A stretch of DNA of 64,000 nucleotides from NCBI RefSeq assembly GCF_002929355.1, contig NZ_PJIR01000005.1, positions 209,871-273,870 on the forward strand, read 5' to 3'. Below are positions 1 through 8,561 of the stretch, one piece after another. The notes under the pieces were generated by a model. The model was not told the origin of the DNA. It worked only from the letters and a program-made list of their open reading frames with translations, and searched no databases. Origin of the DNA: Arthrobacter sp. B0490. Its GTDB lineage: Bacteria; Actinomycetota; Actinomycetes; Actinomycetales; Micrococcaceae. Position 1 is the stretch's first letter. Every line of letters starts with the position of its first letter. The position numbers and the translations under genes were made by a program.

Positions 1-77
1 GACCGCAACCCCTCCGGCATGACCTCCTTGCCGATGCCGTCGCCGGCGAGGACCGCGATCCGGTAGGTGTTCGTCAT
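1..77 (-). CDS. Beta-decarboxylating dehydrogenase (isopropylmalate/tartrate dehydrogenase family), N-terminal fragment
   Basis: Only the first 25 residues lie in the window. They start at an ATG whose first base is position 77, behind a GGAG ribosome binding site, and run off the left edge. The peptide reads as a beta strand followed by GDGIGKEVMPEG, the N-terminal NAD-binding signature of the isocitrate / 3-isopropylmalate / tartrate dehydrogenase family. The form KEVMPEGLR looks closest to tartrate dehydrogenase-type members, but the fragment is too short to choose the substrate. These enzymes oxidise a 2-hydroxy acid and decarboxylate it using NAD and a divalent metal. Confidence 0.75.
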   Translation of the reverse strand, partial: MTNTYRIAVLAGDGIGKEVMPEGLR

Positions 78-117
78 GGCAGGGTCTCCTCGTCGGCGGG
101 CGGCGTACCGTCCCAGC

Positions 118-519
118 CTAGGCTCCCGCCTCCAGGGCCCACAGCACGACGACGGCGGCCGGCAGCATCACCGCGGCGGCCGGCGGCCGGCAGCCCGGCC
201 ACGGCGAACGGCACCCACCGGACCGTGATGCCGCGTGACCGGAGCCGCTCGGCCCAGAGCAGTGCGGCGAGCGAGACCCACCGGGTGACGGGGGGGCGAA
301 GTTCACCCCGAGGAGCAGGACCGCCGTCGTAGCCGGCGAGAAGGCGGTGCAGGCGACCGCGAGGAGGACGGCGACGAGCCACAGGACCACGACGCGACCG
401 CGGGCGAGGCGTGCCAAGGCCGAGATCACGCGTCCGAAGACTCCTGCGGAGAACAGGAGGCCCGTGACGACGGTCAGGGTGGTCACGAAGAGCACGATCG
501 GCCGGAAGCGGGTCCACAA
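118..519 (-). pseudogene. Decayed ArsB/SLC13-type permease (internal deletion plus frameshifts)
   Basis: The N-terminal 70 codons encode two hydrophobic helices of the ArsB / ion-transporter superfamily (FVTTLTVVTGLLFSAGVF, then a helix leading to TTAVLL). These join directly to the C-terminal family signature LLGVNFAP-VTRWVSLAALLWAERLRSRGI, so the roughly 300 central residues of a normal protein of about 430 are missing. The C-terminal part is read in another frame from a run of seven G at 290-296, and the original frame resumes around 165-190 to give the last hydrophobic stretch. An internal deletion of this size cannot be a single-base sequencing error, so the permease is dead even if the frameshifts are artefacts. 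The family exports arsenite or transports anions or Na+/H+; the original substrate is unknown. Confidence 0.75.
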
Positions 520-605
520 CTCCGCGCGCGTCGCCAGGTCGGTCCGCGTCCTGCGGCGTAACGGCGGCGCGGAGGTTGGGGCCGCAAGCCGGTAGCGTTG
601 TAGCC

Positions 606-1982
606 ATGAAGTATGCGAATTCCATCGTCGACCTGATCGGCAACACCCCGCTGGTCAAGCTCAACTCCGTCACCGACGGCATCAAGGCCACAGTCCTCGC
701 GAAGGTCGAGTACCTCAACCCGGGCGGATCGGTGAAGGACCGCATCGCGGCGAAGATCATCGACGCCGCCGAAGCAGAGGGCAGGATCAAGCCCGGCGGC
801 ACCATCGTCGAACCGACCTCCGGCAACACCGGCGTCGGGCTCGCCCTCGTCGCCCAGCAGCGCGGCTACAAGTGCGTCTTCGTGGTGCCCGACAAGGTGG
901 GCGAGGACAAGCGGAACGTCCTGAAGGCGTACGGGGCGGAGGTCGTGGTGACCCCGACCGCCGTCGCACCCGACAGCCCCCAGTCCTACTACGGCGTCTC
1001 CGACCGACTGGTCCGCGAGATCCCCGGCGCCTACAAGCCCGACCAGTTCTCCAACCCGAACGGGCCGCTGAGCCACTACGAGACCACCGGCCCTGAGATC
1101 TGGGACGATACCGACGGCACGGTCACGCACTTCGTCACGGGCGTGGGCACCGGCGGCACCATCACCGGCACCGGGCGGTACCTCAAGGAGGTCTCCGCCG
1201 ACCGCGAGGGTGGCCCTGTCCGCATCATCGGCGCCGATCCGGACGGCTCCATCTACTCGGGTGGCACCGGCCGCCCCTACTTCGTCGAGGGCGTCGGCGA
1301 GGACATGTGGCCCGACTCCTACGACCCCGCCGTCCCCGACGAGATCCATGCCGTCACCGACGCCGAGAGCTTCGAGATGACCCGGCGCCTCGCCCGCGAG
1401 GAGGGCCTGCTGGTCGGCGGGTCGTGCGGCATGGCCGTCGTCGCGGCGCTCCGGATCGCGAAGGATCTCACGGAGGACGACGTCGTGGTGGTCCTCCTGC
1501 CCGACGGCGGGCGCGGCTACCTCGGCAAGATCTTCAACGACGACTGGATGAGGTCCTACGGCTTCATGGACGGCGGTGAGGAATCGAGCGTCGGTGAGGT
1601 GCTGCGGACCAAGAGCGGATCGATGCCGGACCTCGTCCACACCCACCCCTCGGACACGGTCCGCGACGTCATCTCGATCATGGACGAGTACGGCGTCTCC
1701 AGCATCCCCGTGCTGTCGCAGGAACCCCCCGTGAAGATGGGCGAGGTGCTCGGGTCGATCGACGAGCGCTCCCTCACCGCGAAGATCTTCCACGGCGAGG
1801 CGAAGCTCACGGACCGGATCTCGGAGCACATGGACGCGAAGCTGCCCATCATCGGGTCGCTCGAATCCATCGGAACGGCACGCGAACGGCTCCAGGACAG
1901 CGACACGCTGATGGTGACGTTCGTCGGGTCTCCGGTGGGAATTCTTACGCGCCACGACTTGCTGACATACATGAGCAAGTAA
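606..1982 (+). CDS. cbs: Cystathionine beta-synthase
   Basis: A PLP enzyme of 458 residues that condenses serine and homocysteine to cystathionine, the first step of reverse transsulfuration. The N-terminal fold-type II domain has the Schiff-base lysine in NPGGSVKDR (Lys44), the substrate loop TSGNTG, and the phosphate-binding GTGGT near residue 180. A pair of CBS domains fills roughly residues 335-458, as in full-length actinobacterial Cbs. I chose the ATG at 606 because the family N-terminus begins there (IVDLIGNTPLVKL) and nothing upstream resembles a ribosome site; a TAGCGT -10 box at 593-598 suggests a leaderless message. metB follows after 24 bases, so the two form a sulfur amino acid operon. 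The same fold covers O-acetylserine sulfhydrylases, but those lack the CBS pair. Confidence 0.95.
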   Translation: MKYANSIVDLIGNTPLVKLNSVTDGIKATVLAKVEYLNPGGSVKDRIAAKIIDAAEAEGRIKPGGTIVEPTSGNTGVGLALVAQQRGYKCVFVVPDKVGEDKRNVLKAYGAEVVVTPTAVAPDSPQSYYGVSDRLVREIPGAYKPDQFSNPNGPLSHYETTGPEIWDDTDGTVTHFVTGVGTGGTITGTGRYLKEVSADREGGPVRIIGADPDGSIYSGGTGRPYFVEGVGEDMWPDSYDPAVPDEIHAVTDAESFEMTRRLAREEGLLVGGSCGMAVVAALRIAKDLTEDDVVVVLLPDGGRGYLGKIFNDDWMRSYGFMDGGEESSVGEVLRTKSGSMPDLVHTHPSDTVRDVISIMDEYGVSSIPVLSQEPPVKMGEVLGSIDERSLTAKIFHGEAKLTDRISEHMDAKLPIIGSLESIGTARERLQDSDTLMVTFVGSPVGILTRHDLLTYMSK

Positions 1983-2006
1983 CCACCCACGGATTCCAGG
2001 AGCATC

Positions 2007-3167
2007 GTGACCCACTCCGCCCAGGGCTTCAACACCCGAGCCGTCCACGCCGGACAGACCCCCGATCCCACCACGGGAGCGGTGATCCCCGCGCTGTACC
2101 AGACCACCACGTTCGCGCAGGACGGCATCGGCAAGCTGCGCAACGGCTACGAGTACGGCCGGGGCGGCAACCCCACGCGGGACTCGCTGCAGGTGCAGAT
2201 CGCTGCGCTCGAGGGCGGGCGGCATGCCTTCAGCTTCTCGTCCGGTCTCGCCGCGGAGGACGCCCTGATCCGCGCCGCACTCCGGCCGGGTGACCACATC
2301 GTGCTCGGCAATGACGCGTACGGCGGCACCTACCGCCTGATCGACCGGGTCCTGTCCGAGTGGGGCATCACCAACTCCGCCGTCGACATGGCCGACGCGG
2401 ATGCCGTCAGGGCTGCCATCGCCGGGAACAACACCAAAATGGTCTGGGTCGAGACACCGTCGAACCCGATGATGAAGATCACCGACATCGCCGCGACGGC
2501 GCAACTCGCGCACGACGCCGGGGCCCTCCTCGTCGTCGACAACACCTTCGCCTCGCCCTACCTGCAGCAACCGCTCACCTTCGGTGCGGACGTCGTCGTG
2601 CACTCGACCACCAAGTACATCGGCGGCCACTCGGATGCCAGCGGTGGCGCCGTCGTCGTGGACGACGACGAGCTCGCCGAGAAGATTGGCTTCGTGCAGT
2701 TCGCCGTCGGCGCCGTCTCAGCACCGATGGAGGCCTGGCTGACGACGCGCGGCCTCAAGACCCTCGGGGTCCGCATGGACCGTCACTCCTCGAACGCGAC
2801 GGCGATCGCCCGCTGGCTGCAGCAGCAGGACGAGGTGGAGCGCGTCTTCTACCCAGGTCTGCCCGAGCATCCCGGCCACGATCTCGCTGCCGCGCAGATG
2901 AAGGATTTCGGCGGCATGATCTCCGTGACCTTCAAGGGTGGGGCGGAGGCCGCGAAGAAGGTTGCGGAGTCGACGCACGTCTTCCTGCTCGCGGAGTCCC
3001 TCGGCGGGATCGAGTCGCTGATGAACTACCCGTCCGACATGACGCACGCCTCGGTCAAGGGCACCGAACTGGCGGTCCCGGAGAACCTGATCCGCCTGTC
3101 CGTCGGCATCGAGGACATCGAGGACCTGATCGGCGACCTCGAGCAGGCCATCTCGGCCCTGCGCTAG
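2007..3167 (+). CDS. metB: Cystathionine gamma-synthase / gamma-lyase
   Basis: A fold-type I PLP enzyme of the Cys/Met metabolism family, 386 residues. The PLP lysine is Lys203 in HSTTKYIGGH, preceded by VVDNTFASPYLQQPL, and the YGRGGNPTR motif that contacts the neighbouring subunit's PLP is near residue 50. It starts with GTG at 2007 behind AGGAG and sits 24 bases after cbs. Actinobacterial members of this pair act as cystathionine gamma-synthase, gamma-lyase or both. Beside cbs, a lyase completing homocysteine-to-cysteine conversion is as likely as a synthase, so the symbol follows the common annotation. A strong hairpin terminator follows immediately. Confidence 0.9.
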   Translation: MTHSAQGFNTRAVHAGQTPDPTTGAVIPALYQTTTFAQDGIGKLRNGYEYGRGGNPTRDSLQVQIAALEGGRHAFSFSSGLAAEDALIRAALRPGDHIVLGNDAYGGTYRLIDRVLSEWGITNSAVDMADADAVRAAIAGNNTKMVWVETPSNPMMKITDIAATAQLAHDAGALLVVDNTFASPYLQQPLTFGADVVVHSTTKYIGGHSDASGGAVVVDDDELAEKIGFVQFAVGAVSAPMEAWLTTRGLKTLGVRMDRHSSNATAIARWLQQQDEVERVFYPGLPEHPGHDLAAAQMKDFGGMISVTFKGGAEAAKKVAESTHVFLLAESLGGIESLMNYPSDMTHASVKGTELAVPENLIRLSVGIEDIEDLIGDLEQAISALR

Positions 3168-3176
3168 CACTCCACG

Positions 3177-3211
3177 ACGGAAGGCCCCCCTCATCGGGAG
3201 GGGCCTTCCGT
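3177..3211 (+). terminator. Intrinsic terminator after metB
   Basis: Arms ACGGAAGGCCCC (3177-3188) and GGGGCCTTCCGT (3200-3211) are perfectly complementary around a short loop, ten bases after the metB stop. The U-tract is weak, as is usual at this GC content. Confidence 0.8.
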
Positions 3212-3281
3212 GTGCCTCGGGACTGTTCCGAGCCGGTGTGTCGGGGGTGCACGCCGAAACCCCGCCGTACCGCGTGGTGGT

Positions 3282-3444
3282 GCCGCCGCGCCGGGCGTCC
3301 GGACCCGGGGCAACGCCCCCGCGGACCTGTGCCGCCGCGCCGGGCGTCCGGACCCGGGGCAACGCCCCCGCGGACCTGTGCCGCCGCGCCGGGTGTCCGG
3401 ACCCGGGGCAACGCCCCCGCGGACCTGTGCCGCCGCGCCGGGTG
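3282..3444. repeat. 49-bp GC-rich tandem array, 3.3 copies (array 1)
   Basis: Three complete 49-bp units at 3282-3330, 3331-3379 and 3380-3428 differ at about one base, and a partial fourth copy runs from 3429. Each unit starts GCCGCCGCGCCGGG and can fold into a hairpin (GTCCG...CGGAC enclosing GGGGC-AA-CGCCCC). It lies between the convergent ends of metB and the phosphoglycerol transferase. There are no unique spacers, so this is not a CRISPR. A second array of the same period and a shared core lies at 5217-5400. Confidence 0.9.
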
Positions 3445-3463
3445 CCTCCGACCGCGCCGGGCG

Positions 3464-5020
3464 CTACCGGGCGGTGTCCTCGCCGGCCCAGGCCTCGCCG
3501 TAGAACTGAGGGGAGTTCGAGTTCAGCAGTTCGGCATAGTCGTCCTGCCCCAGCGCCTGCGCCGAACTCTCCGGGATCTCCGGGGTGAATACGGAGACGC
3601 CCAGCCCGGCTTCATGGTTCGTCAGCGTCAGACCCGCGGCCTCCAGGATCGTGGGATACATGTTCAGCTGGTCCACGCCGGGGCGCAGCGTGCTGTTCCT
3701 GTCCGCACCCGGCACCCAGATCCGATTGAAGATGGTGCGGTTGTCGTTGTCGTCCAGTTGCTCGTGGAAGGCGTCACCGGCGCTCATGTGCTTGAGGTGG
3801 TCGCCCATGATCACCACGGCGGTGTCCTCGAGGTAACCCTTCTCCTCCATGTGGTCCACGAAACCGGCCACCTGCGTCATCGAGCAGGCGAACACGGATG
3901 TCACCTCGTTCTGCGTATCGACGTTGCAGTAGTCGAAGACGTGAACCGGCTCGTGGGTGTCCAGCGTCAGCATGGAGAGGTTGAACGGCTGCCCGGTCCG
4001 CTCCGCCTCGGCGTGCAGCTCGTCGATCTCGTCCTTCGCATAGGCCATGAGGCGTTCGTCGCTGAGGCCCCAGTCGCTGCGGAAGTTCTCCAGCGGTTCG
4101 CCGGCAGCACGCCAGTCGGAGAGGTCCTTCATCTCTGCGTACCCGTGGGTGCTGAGGAAACTGTCCTTCCCCGCGAAGGAGGCATTGGCGCCACCGAGGA
4201 AGACGCTCCTGTAGCCGTGCTCGCCCAGGACGTCGCCCAGGCAGGTGGACCCTCCGAGGTAGGTGTCGACGTCGCCGTCGAGCTCGTCGTCGGTGCCGCT
4301 GCTCGACGTGGTGCCCTTGCCCTTCAGCGGGACGCCGCACTGCGTCGAGGTGAGACCGGCCATCGTCCAGCCGCCGCCCTTGTACTGCTGGAGACCGTCC
4401 ACGCTCTGCCAGCCGTCCGCGGCCTTCGTGACCTCCTTCAGCGGGACGAACGCGTCCTTCTCGAAGAGCTGGTCGTCCGCGAGGGTGGCCTCGCCGGACT
4501 CGAGGTAGATGAGTACCAGGTTGCGCTTGTACTGATCGCTGGCGACGGTGGGTTCCACGTGGAAGTTGCCCAGCTCGTACTCGGAGTTCGCAGCCTTGAT
4601 GTAGTCCCCTACGCCCACCGCTGTGGCGAAGGCCGTGGTACCGCCGACGACCACGGTGGCGACAAGGGCGGTGGAGACGCTGCGCATCATCCACTGCTTG
4701 CGCCGGGTGCGCCCGCTGTCGCCGTCGCGGCGGCGCTTGCGGCGCCGGACGTACTGCCACGAGGCGATCCCGGCCGTGAGGAGCGGGGGAGCGACGCCGA
4801 CCGCCAGGATGCCGATCCAGACGATCGCTCCGCCCCCACCGTCGGTCTCCACGGACATGAGGTTGAGGAGCATCTGGCCGACGGAGATCTCGCCCCAGTA
4901 GAAACGGATGCCGACGGCGGCGATGAGCGACGCGAGCCCCGCCCAGATGAGGACATAGATCAGGACGTACCCCATGACGACGCCGACCCGTCGGGTCACG
5001 TGACGAATCCGGCCTGACAT
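3464..5020 (-). CDS. LTA synthase/OpgB-like phosphoglycerol transferase
   Basis: A 518-residue membrane-anchored enzyme of the sulfatase/alkaline phosphatase superfamily. Two N-terminal helices (about residues 13-38 and 64-85), a basic loop and a third helix (115-135) precede the extracytoplasmic catalytic domain. The metal ligand Glu174 is in LESGE, the nucleophile is probably Thr219 in GGGWTMAG followed by SQCG-like STQCGVPL, and the C-terminal metal site is the IMGDH motif. The GWT-AG form is closer to OpgB/MdoB phosphoglycerol transferases than to Firmicute LtaS. It probably moves phosphoglycerol onto a surface glycan or glycolipid. The start at 5020 has GAGGTG upstream, inside a hairpin. 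It stands alone between two related repeat arrays. Confidence 0.8.
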   Translation of the reverse strand: MSGRIRHVTRRVGVVMGYVLIYVLIWAGLASLIAAVGIRFYWGEISVGQMLLNLMSVETDGGGGAIVWIGILAVGVAPPLLTAGIASWQYVRRRKRRRDGDSGRTRRKQWMMRSVSTALVATVVVGGTTAFATAVGVGDYIKAANSEYELGNFHVEPTVASDQYKRNLVLIYLESGEATLADDQLFEKDAFVPLKEVTKAADGWQSVDGLQQYKGGGWTMAGLTSTQCGVPLKGKGTTSSSGTDDELDGDVDTYLGGSTCLGDVLGEHGYRSVFLGGANASFAGKDSFLSTHGYAEMKDLSDWRAAGEPLENFRSDWGLSDERLMAYAKDEIDELHAEAERTGQPFNLSMLTLDTHEPVHVFDYCNVDTQNEVTSVFACSMTQVAGFVDHMEEKGYLEDTAVVIMGDHLKHMSAGDAFHEQLDDNDNRTIFNRIWVPGADRNSTLRPGVDQLNMYPTILEAAGLTLTNHEAGLGVSVFTPEIPESSAQALGQDDYAELLNSNSPQFYGEAWAGEDTAR

Positions 5021-5025
5021 GGCAA

Positions 5026-5043
5026 CACCTCGCGTTCGAGGTG
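5026..5043 (-). promoter_or_regulatory. Hairpin covering the ribosome binding site of the phosphoglycerol transferase gene
   Basis: CACCTCG (5026-5032) and CGAGGTG (5037-5043) form a perfect 7-bp stem with a 4-base loop just upstream of the ATG. In the mRNA the arm nearest the start contains GAGGTG, the only Shine-Dalgarno-like sequence, so folding would hide it. A regulatory role is inference. Confidence 0.4.
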
Positions 5044-5216
5044 CCCGCGTCTTCGCCGAACACCCTTGACATACGACCCGGTCCCGGGACGCTAGAAGCC
5101 TAGTGCCGCAACTTTACCCGTTCAAGACCGGTTCACCTGTCAGACACCCTCCGTTCATCGCAGCGGGCCGTGTACCCTGAGCGCCGATCGGTATGGCGGC
5201 GGCCCGTTGTCGGACA

Positions 5217-5400
5217 GCCGCGCCGGGTGCTCAGGTCCGGGGGGAAGGTGCCGCGGGTGTGGGCGGCCGCGCCGGGTGCTCAGGTCCGGGGGGGAAGGTG
5301 CCGCGGGTGTGGGCGGCCGCGCCGGGTGCTCAGGTCCGGGGGGAAGGTGCCGCGGGTATGGGCAGCCGCGCCGGGTGTGCAGGCCCGGCGCTCAGGTCCG
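5217..5400. repeat. 49-bp GC-rich tandem array, about 3.5 copies (array 2)
   Basis: Units at 5217-5265 (49 bp), 5266-5315 (50 bp, one extra G in a G run) and 5316-5364 (49 bp), then a degenerate partial copy to about 5400. Each begins GCCGCGCCGGGTG, the core shared with array 1 at 3282-3444, in the same orientation. It fills most of the 396 bases between the start of the phosphoglycerol transferase and the 3' end of the next gene. I see no ORF or obvious promoter in the rest of the gap. Confidence 0.9.
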
Positions 5401-5416
5401 GTGCTCAGGTCCGAAG

Positions 5417-5842
5417 CTAGCGGGACCCCGGCAGCCGGAACCGCTTCTTCGCCTTCGGCTGCGTCAGCTGGAAGTAGTCGCTGCTCTGCGGCAGCCACAT
5501 GAGCAGGACGGCGACCAGCATCGCACCCGCGATCAGGGACAGCCCGGGCGTCCCGCGGACGACGATGGGCACTCCCACGATGATCCCGATGGTGCTCAGC
5601 ACCTCCCGCGCACTCCTCCTGCCCCGCCGCAGCGGGAGCAGGAGGAGCAGCTGCAGGACGGCGAGTGCCCCGAAGAGCGCACCGAGCCCGATGAAGCCGG
5701 CCCGCTCGAGATCCTGCACCGCGGCCGACGTGATGAAGGTTGCCGACGCGACGAGCAGCAGTACGGCGATGACGAGCCACAGGACGATCGCCGCACGCAG
5801 CGTGAAGGGTCGGGGCGGCAGGCTGTTCGTGCGGGGTCTCAT
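5417..5842 (-). CDS. Small four-helix membrane protein, unknown function
   Basis: A 141-residue protein with a short basic N-terminus (MRPRTNSLPPRPFTLR), four hydrophobic segments at about residues 17-40, 48-70, 83-98 and 103-119, and a basic C-terminal tail. I recognise no family motif. It starts 12 bases after the amidohydrolase stop on the same strand, so the two are probably co-transcribed. This layout of a small integral membrane protein behind a metabolic gene is common in Micrococcaceae but says nothing firm about function. Confidence 0.7.
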   Translation of the reverse strand: MRPRTNSLPPRPFTLRAAIVLWLVIAVLLLVASATFITSAAVQDLERAGFIGLGALFGALAVLQLLLLLPLRRGRRSAREVLSTIGIIVGVPIVVRGTPGLSLIAGAMLVAVLLMWLPQSSDYFQLTQPKAKKRFRLPGSR

Positions 5843-5854
5843 CGGGCGGTCGGC

Positions 5855-7060
5855 CTAGCCCCGGGGAGCGACGGTGCCGCTGGAGGTCTCGGTGTCGTAG
5901 GAGTAGACCTCCGTGCCGCCGATCCACACCTGCAAGGCGCGCTGCATGACGTCGAGCGGGTCACCGCTCCACAGCACCAGGTCCGCGTCCTTGCCGACGG
6001 CGAGCGAGCCGAGACGATCAGCGAGCCCGAGGACCTTCGCCGGGTTGATGGTGATGGAGCGCAGCGCCGTCTCGCGGTCCAGGCCCTCCTTGATCGCGAG
6101 CGTGGCCTGGTGCACGAGGAAGTTGATCGGGATGACGGGGTGGTCGGTGATGATCGAGATCTCCACGCCTGCCCGGGCGAGCTTGCCGGGGTTGGCGATG
6201 GAGCGGCCGCGCAGCTCCACCTTCGACTTGGTGGTGAAGAGCGGCCCGATCAGGACGGGGGTGCCGCGTTCCGCCAGGACGTCCCCGAGCAGGTGCGCCT
6301 CGGTGCCGTGGTCGAGCACGAGGTCGTACCCGAACTCGTCGGCGAGCCGGAGGGCTGTCGCGATGTCGTCCGCGCGATGTGCGTGCTGACGCCAGGGGAT
6401 CTCCCGGCGCAGGACCATGGCGAGGGCCTCGAGGTGCGGATCGCGCGCGTTCTCGTCCGCCTTGCCCATGTAGTTCTGCGCCTTCATGAACGCCTCGCGG
6501 ATGACGAGCGCGGTGCCGAGGCGTGTGGACGGCATCTTGCCCTTGCCGCCGTACACGCGCTTCGGGTTCTCGCCGAGCGCCGACTTCAGTCCGCTGGGGG
6601 AGCGCAGCACCATCTCCTCGAGGTAGCGGCCGTGCGTGTGGAGAGCGACGGCGAGGCCACCGATGGGGTTGCCGGAACCGGGATTCACGTTGACCGTGGT
6701 CACGCCGCCCGCGAGGGCGTCGTCGAACCCCGGGTCGTACGGGTTGATGGCGTCGATCGCCCGGACGCCGGCCGTGTTCGGTTCGGTCATCTCGTTGGTG
6801 TCGTCGCCGGCCGTGCCCTCGCCCTCCTCGTGCGTGCCGAGGTGGACGTGTGCGTCGACGAAGCCCGGGAGCAGCCACTTGCCGCCGGCGTCGACGACCG
6901 TCGCGCCGTCGGGCACCCCGACCGAGGCGCCGAGGGCCGTGATGCGACCGTCCTGGACGACGACGGTGCCGTCGAAGGGCTCGCCGTCGATCGGGACGAC
7001 GTGCGCGTTGGTGATGGCGGTGATGGAAGCGGGAGGGGTGTTTCCGCTGGGGGATGGCAT
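5855..7060 (-). CDS. Metal-dependent amidohydrolase (imidazolonepropionase-like)
   Basis: A 401-residue TIM-barrel hydrolase. The first metal site is DAHVHLG after GGKWLLPGF, further ligands are the His in RQHAHRADD and in VLDHGTEAHL, and the late Asp is in IITDHPVIP. The C-terminal strand segment ADLVLWSGDPL is typical of the imidazolonepropionase-like/aryldialkylphosphatase-related group. The substrate, a cyclic amide or peptide-like compound, cannot be read from sequence. I start it at the ATG at 7060 (MPSPSGN) rather than the longer open frame, because homology begins shortly after and a GAAAGG lies upstream. The small membrane protein gene follows. Confidence 0.85.
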   Translation of the reverse strand: MPSPSGNTPPASITAITNAHVVPIDGEPFDGTVVVQDGRITALGASVGVPDGATVVDAGGKWLLPGFVDAHVHLGTHEEGEGTAGDDTNEMTEPNTAGVRAIDAINPYDPGFDDALAGGVTTVNVNPGSGNPIGGLAVALHTHGRYLEEMVLRSPSGLKSALGENPKRVYGGKGKMPSTRLGTALVIREAFMKAQNYMGKADENARDPHLEALAMVLRREIPWRQHAHRADDIATALRLADEFGYDLVLDHGTEAHLLGDVLAERGTPVLIGPLFTTKSKVELRGRSIANPGKLARAGVEISIITDHPVIPINFLVHQATLAIKEGLDRETALRSITINPAKVLGLADRLGSLAVGKDADLVLWSGDPLDVMQRALQVWIGGTEVYSYDTETSSGTVAPRG

Positions 7061-7205
7061 CGGTGCACGGGCCTTTCGAAGGAGAGCGGGGTGATTTCCA
7101 ACATACCCGTACGCGGGCGACACCCCGGGGCCGTGCCTACACTGGATGAGCCGTTCCCGGGCCACTCGCGTCCGGCGCACGAACCACGCCCTTCGGAAGG
7201 AAAGC

Positions 7206-8561
7206 ATGAGCCAGCGCAGTAGCCCGGCGATGGTCCGGGCGCTGGCCCTCGTCGCCTCGGTGGTGGTGGCCGCGGCACTGGCCCTCTGGGCGTTCACGTG
7301 GGCCGACTTCATCGGCCTCGACTTCCGGGTCTACCGCATGGGCGGACAGTCCGTGGTCGACGGCGACGGTTCCCTCTACACGCGGTCCTTCGGCGAGGGC
7401 AAGGGTTCGCTCCTGTTCACCTATCCGCCGTTCGCGGCCCTGGCCTTCACCGTCCTGACGCTCGTGAGCGCGGAGACCGGGGCCATCCTCTTCGTGGGCG
7501 TGTCGGTGCTCATCGCGGCCGCGACGTCCCTGCTCGCCACCCGGTACCTCGGGGGCTTCCGGAGCCTGCAAGGCGTGGTCACCCACCCGACGGCGCTGCC
7601 CCTCGCCATCGCCGGCACGGGCCTGGTCTGCCTGCTCGGCCCGTGGCGCGAGACGATGGCGTTCTCGCAGGTCAACATCCTGCTCTTCGCGATGATCGCC
7701 GCGGACCTGCTCTCGGGACCGCACCGCCGGATGCCGACCGGCCTGCTGACGGGCATCGCCGCCGGCGTGAAGCTGACGCCCCTGGTCTTCGGCCTGTACT
7801 TCCTCGTGCGCGGCGAGTGGAAGCAGCTGTTCACCATGGCAGCCGGATTCTTCGGGACCATCGCGCTCGGGTTCCTCCTCCTCCCGGCGGAATCGACGAC
7901 GTACTGGCTGCAGATGCTCCGCGACACCGGGCGGATCGGCGGCGAAGGCTATGTGGACAACCTGTCGGTCCGCGGGGCCATCCTCCATTTCCTGGGTCCG
8001 GACTTCCCCTCCACCGTCCCGTGGCTCGTCGTCTCCCTCCTGCTCGTCGCCGCCACGTCCTATGTCATCCGGGCGTCCGCGCGCCGGCGGGACCGCTTCC
8101 TGCCGATGGCCATGACGTCGCTGCTCATGCTCCTCATCTCACCCATCTCGTGGTCGCACCACTGGGTCTGGATCGTCGTCGTCCTGGCGGTCCTCGCCGG
8201 TCAGGCCGCGGGGCTGCCCGCCGGTCTGCGGGCCTACCGGACGACGGCGGCCGTCCTCTTCGTGGTCACCCTCCTGGTCTTCATCTACTCGCCGAAGTCG
8301 ATCGGCCTGCTGTTCGGTGCCGAGGACCTCGACTCGCAGCTGACCACCGGGTGGCTCATGGCCTCCAGCGCCGGCGTGTTCTGCGCCCTCGCCATCACGG
8401 TCTTCTGGGTCCTCCTGTCACGGACCCTGCAGCGGGCCGGGGGTGCCGCGGGCGGGCAGGTGCAGGAACCCGACCACGCCGTCGGCCGGAGGGGGAACGC
8501 CCGGACCGGAGCGACAGCCGGTCTGCTGCCCGACGCCGCCCCCGGCGCGCGCAACCGCTGA
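7206..8561 (+). CDS. GT87-family polyprenyl-phosphate-dependent mannosyltransferase
   Basis: An integral membrane glycosyltransferase of 451 residues with about ten hydrophobic helices. Early in the protein LDFRVYRMGG is the family's extracytoplasmic Asp-containing motif, followed by FTYPPFAAL. Near the C-terminus PISWSHHWVW is the other diagnostic GT87/DUF2029 motif. Relatives (PimE, Rv2181-like) transfer mannose from polyprenyl-phosphate-mannose to lipoglycans. The ATG at 7206 has GGAAGGAAAG upstream. A TACACT box at 7138-7143 may be its -10. The KdpD-like kinase gene overlaps its stop by one base (TGATG), suggesting translational coupling. Confidence 0.85.
   Translation: MSQRSSPAMVRALALVASVVVAAALALWAFTWADFIGLDFRVYRMGGQSVVDGDGSLYTRSFGEGKGSLLFTYPPFAALAFTVLTLVSAETGAILFVGVSVLIAAATSLLATRYLGGFRSLQGVVTHPTALPLAIAGTGLVCLLGPWRETMAFSQVNILLFAMIAADLLSGPHRRMPTGLLTGIAAGVKLTPLVFGLYFLVRGEWKQLFTMAAGFFGTIALGFLLLPAESTTYWLQMLRDTGRIGGEGYVDNLSVRGAILHFLGPDFPSTVPWLVVSLLLVAATSYVIRASARRRDRFLPMAMTSLLMLLISPISWSHHWVWIVVVLAVLAGQAAGLPAGLRAYRTTAAVLFVVTLLVFIYSPKSIGLLFGAEDLDSQLTTGWLMASSAGVFCALAITVFWVLLSRTLQRAGGAAGGQVQEPDHAVGRRGNARTGATAGLLPDAAPGARNR

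Noticed and set aside
483..2630. 715-codon open frame opposite cbs and metB
   Set aside because: It is antisense to two well-defined enzymes and its Arg/Asp/Gly-rich composition is typical of a high-GC shadow frame.
3282..3444. Array 1 as a CRISPR
   Set aside because: Copies are directly joined with no unique spacers and there are no cas genes.
2360..5017. 885-codon open frame on the + strand across metB and the phosphoglycerol transferase
   Set aside because: It overlaps both genes and runs through repeat array 1, with no domain signal.
5066..5096. TTGACA-like -35 with a GCTAGA on the + strand
   Set aside because: The spacing is 19 bases and no + strand gene follows, only repeat array 2.
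7298..8560. Long N-terminal extension of the KdpD-like kinase frame
   Set aside because: It lies inside the GT87 gene in another frame and is Arg/Pro-rich; the true start at 8561 is fixed by the TGATG overlap.
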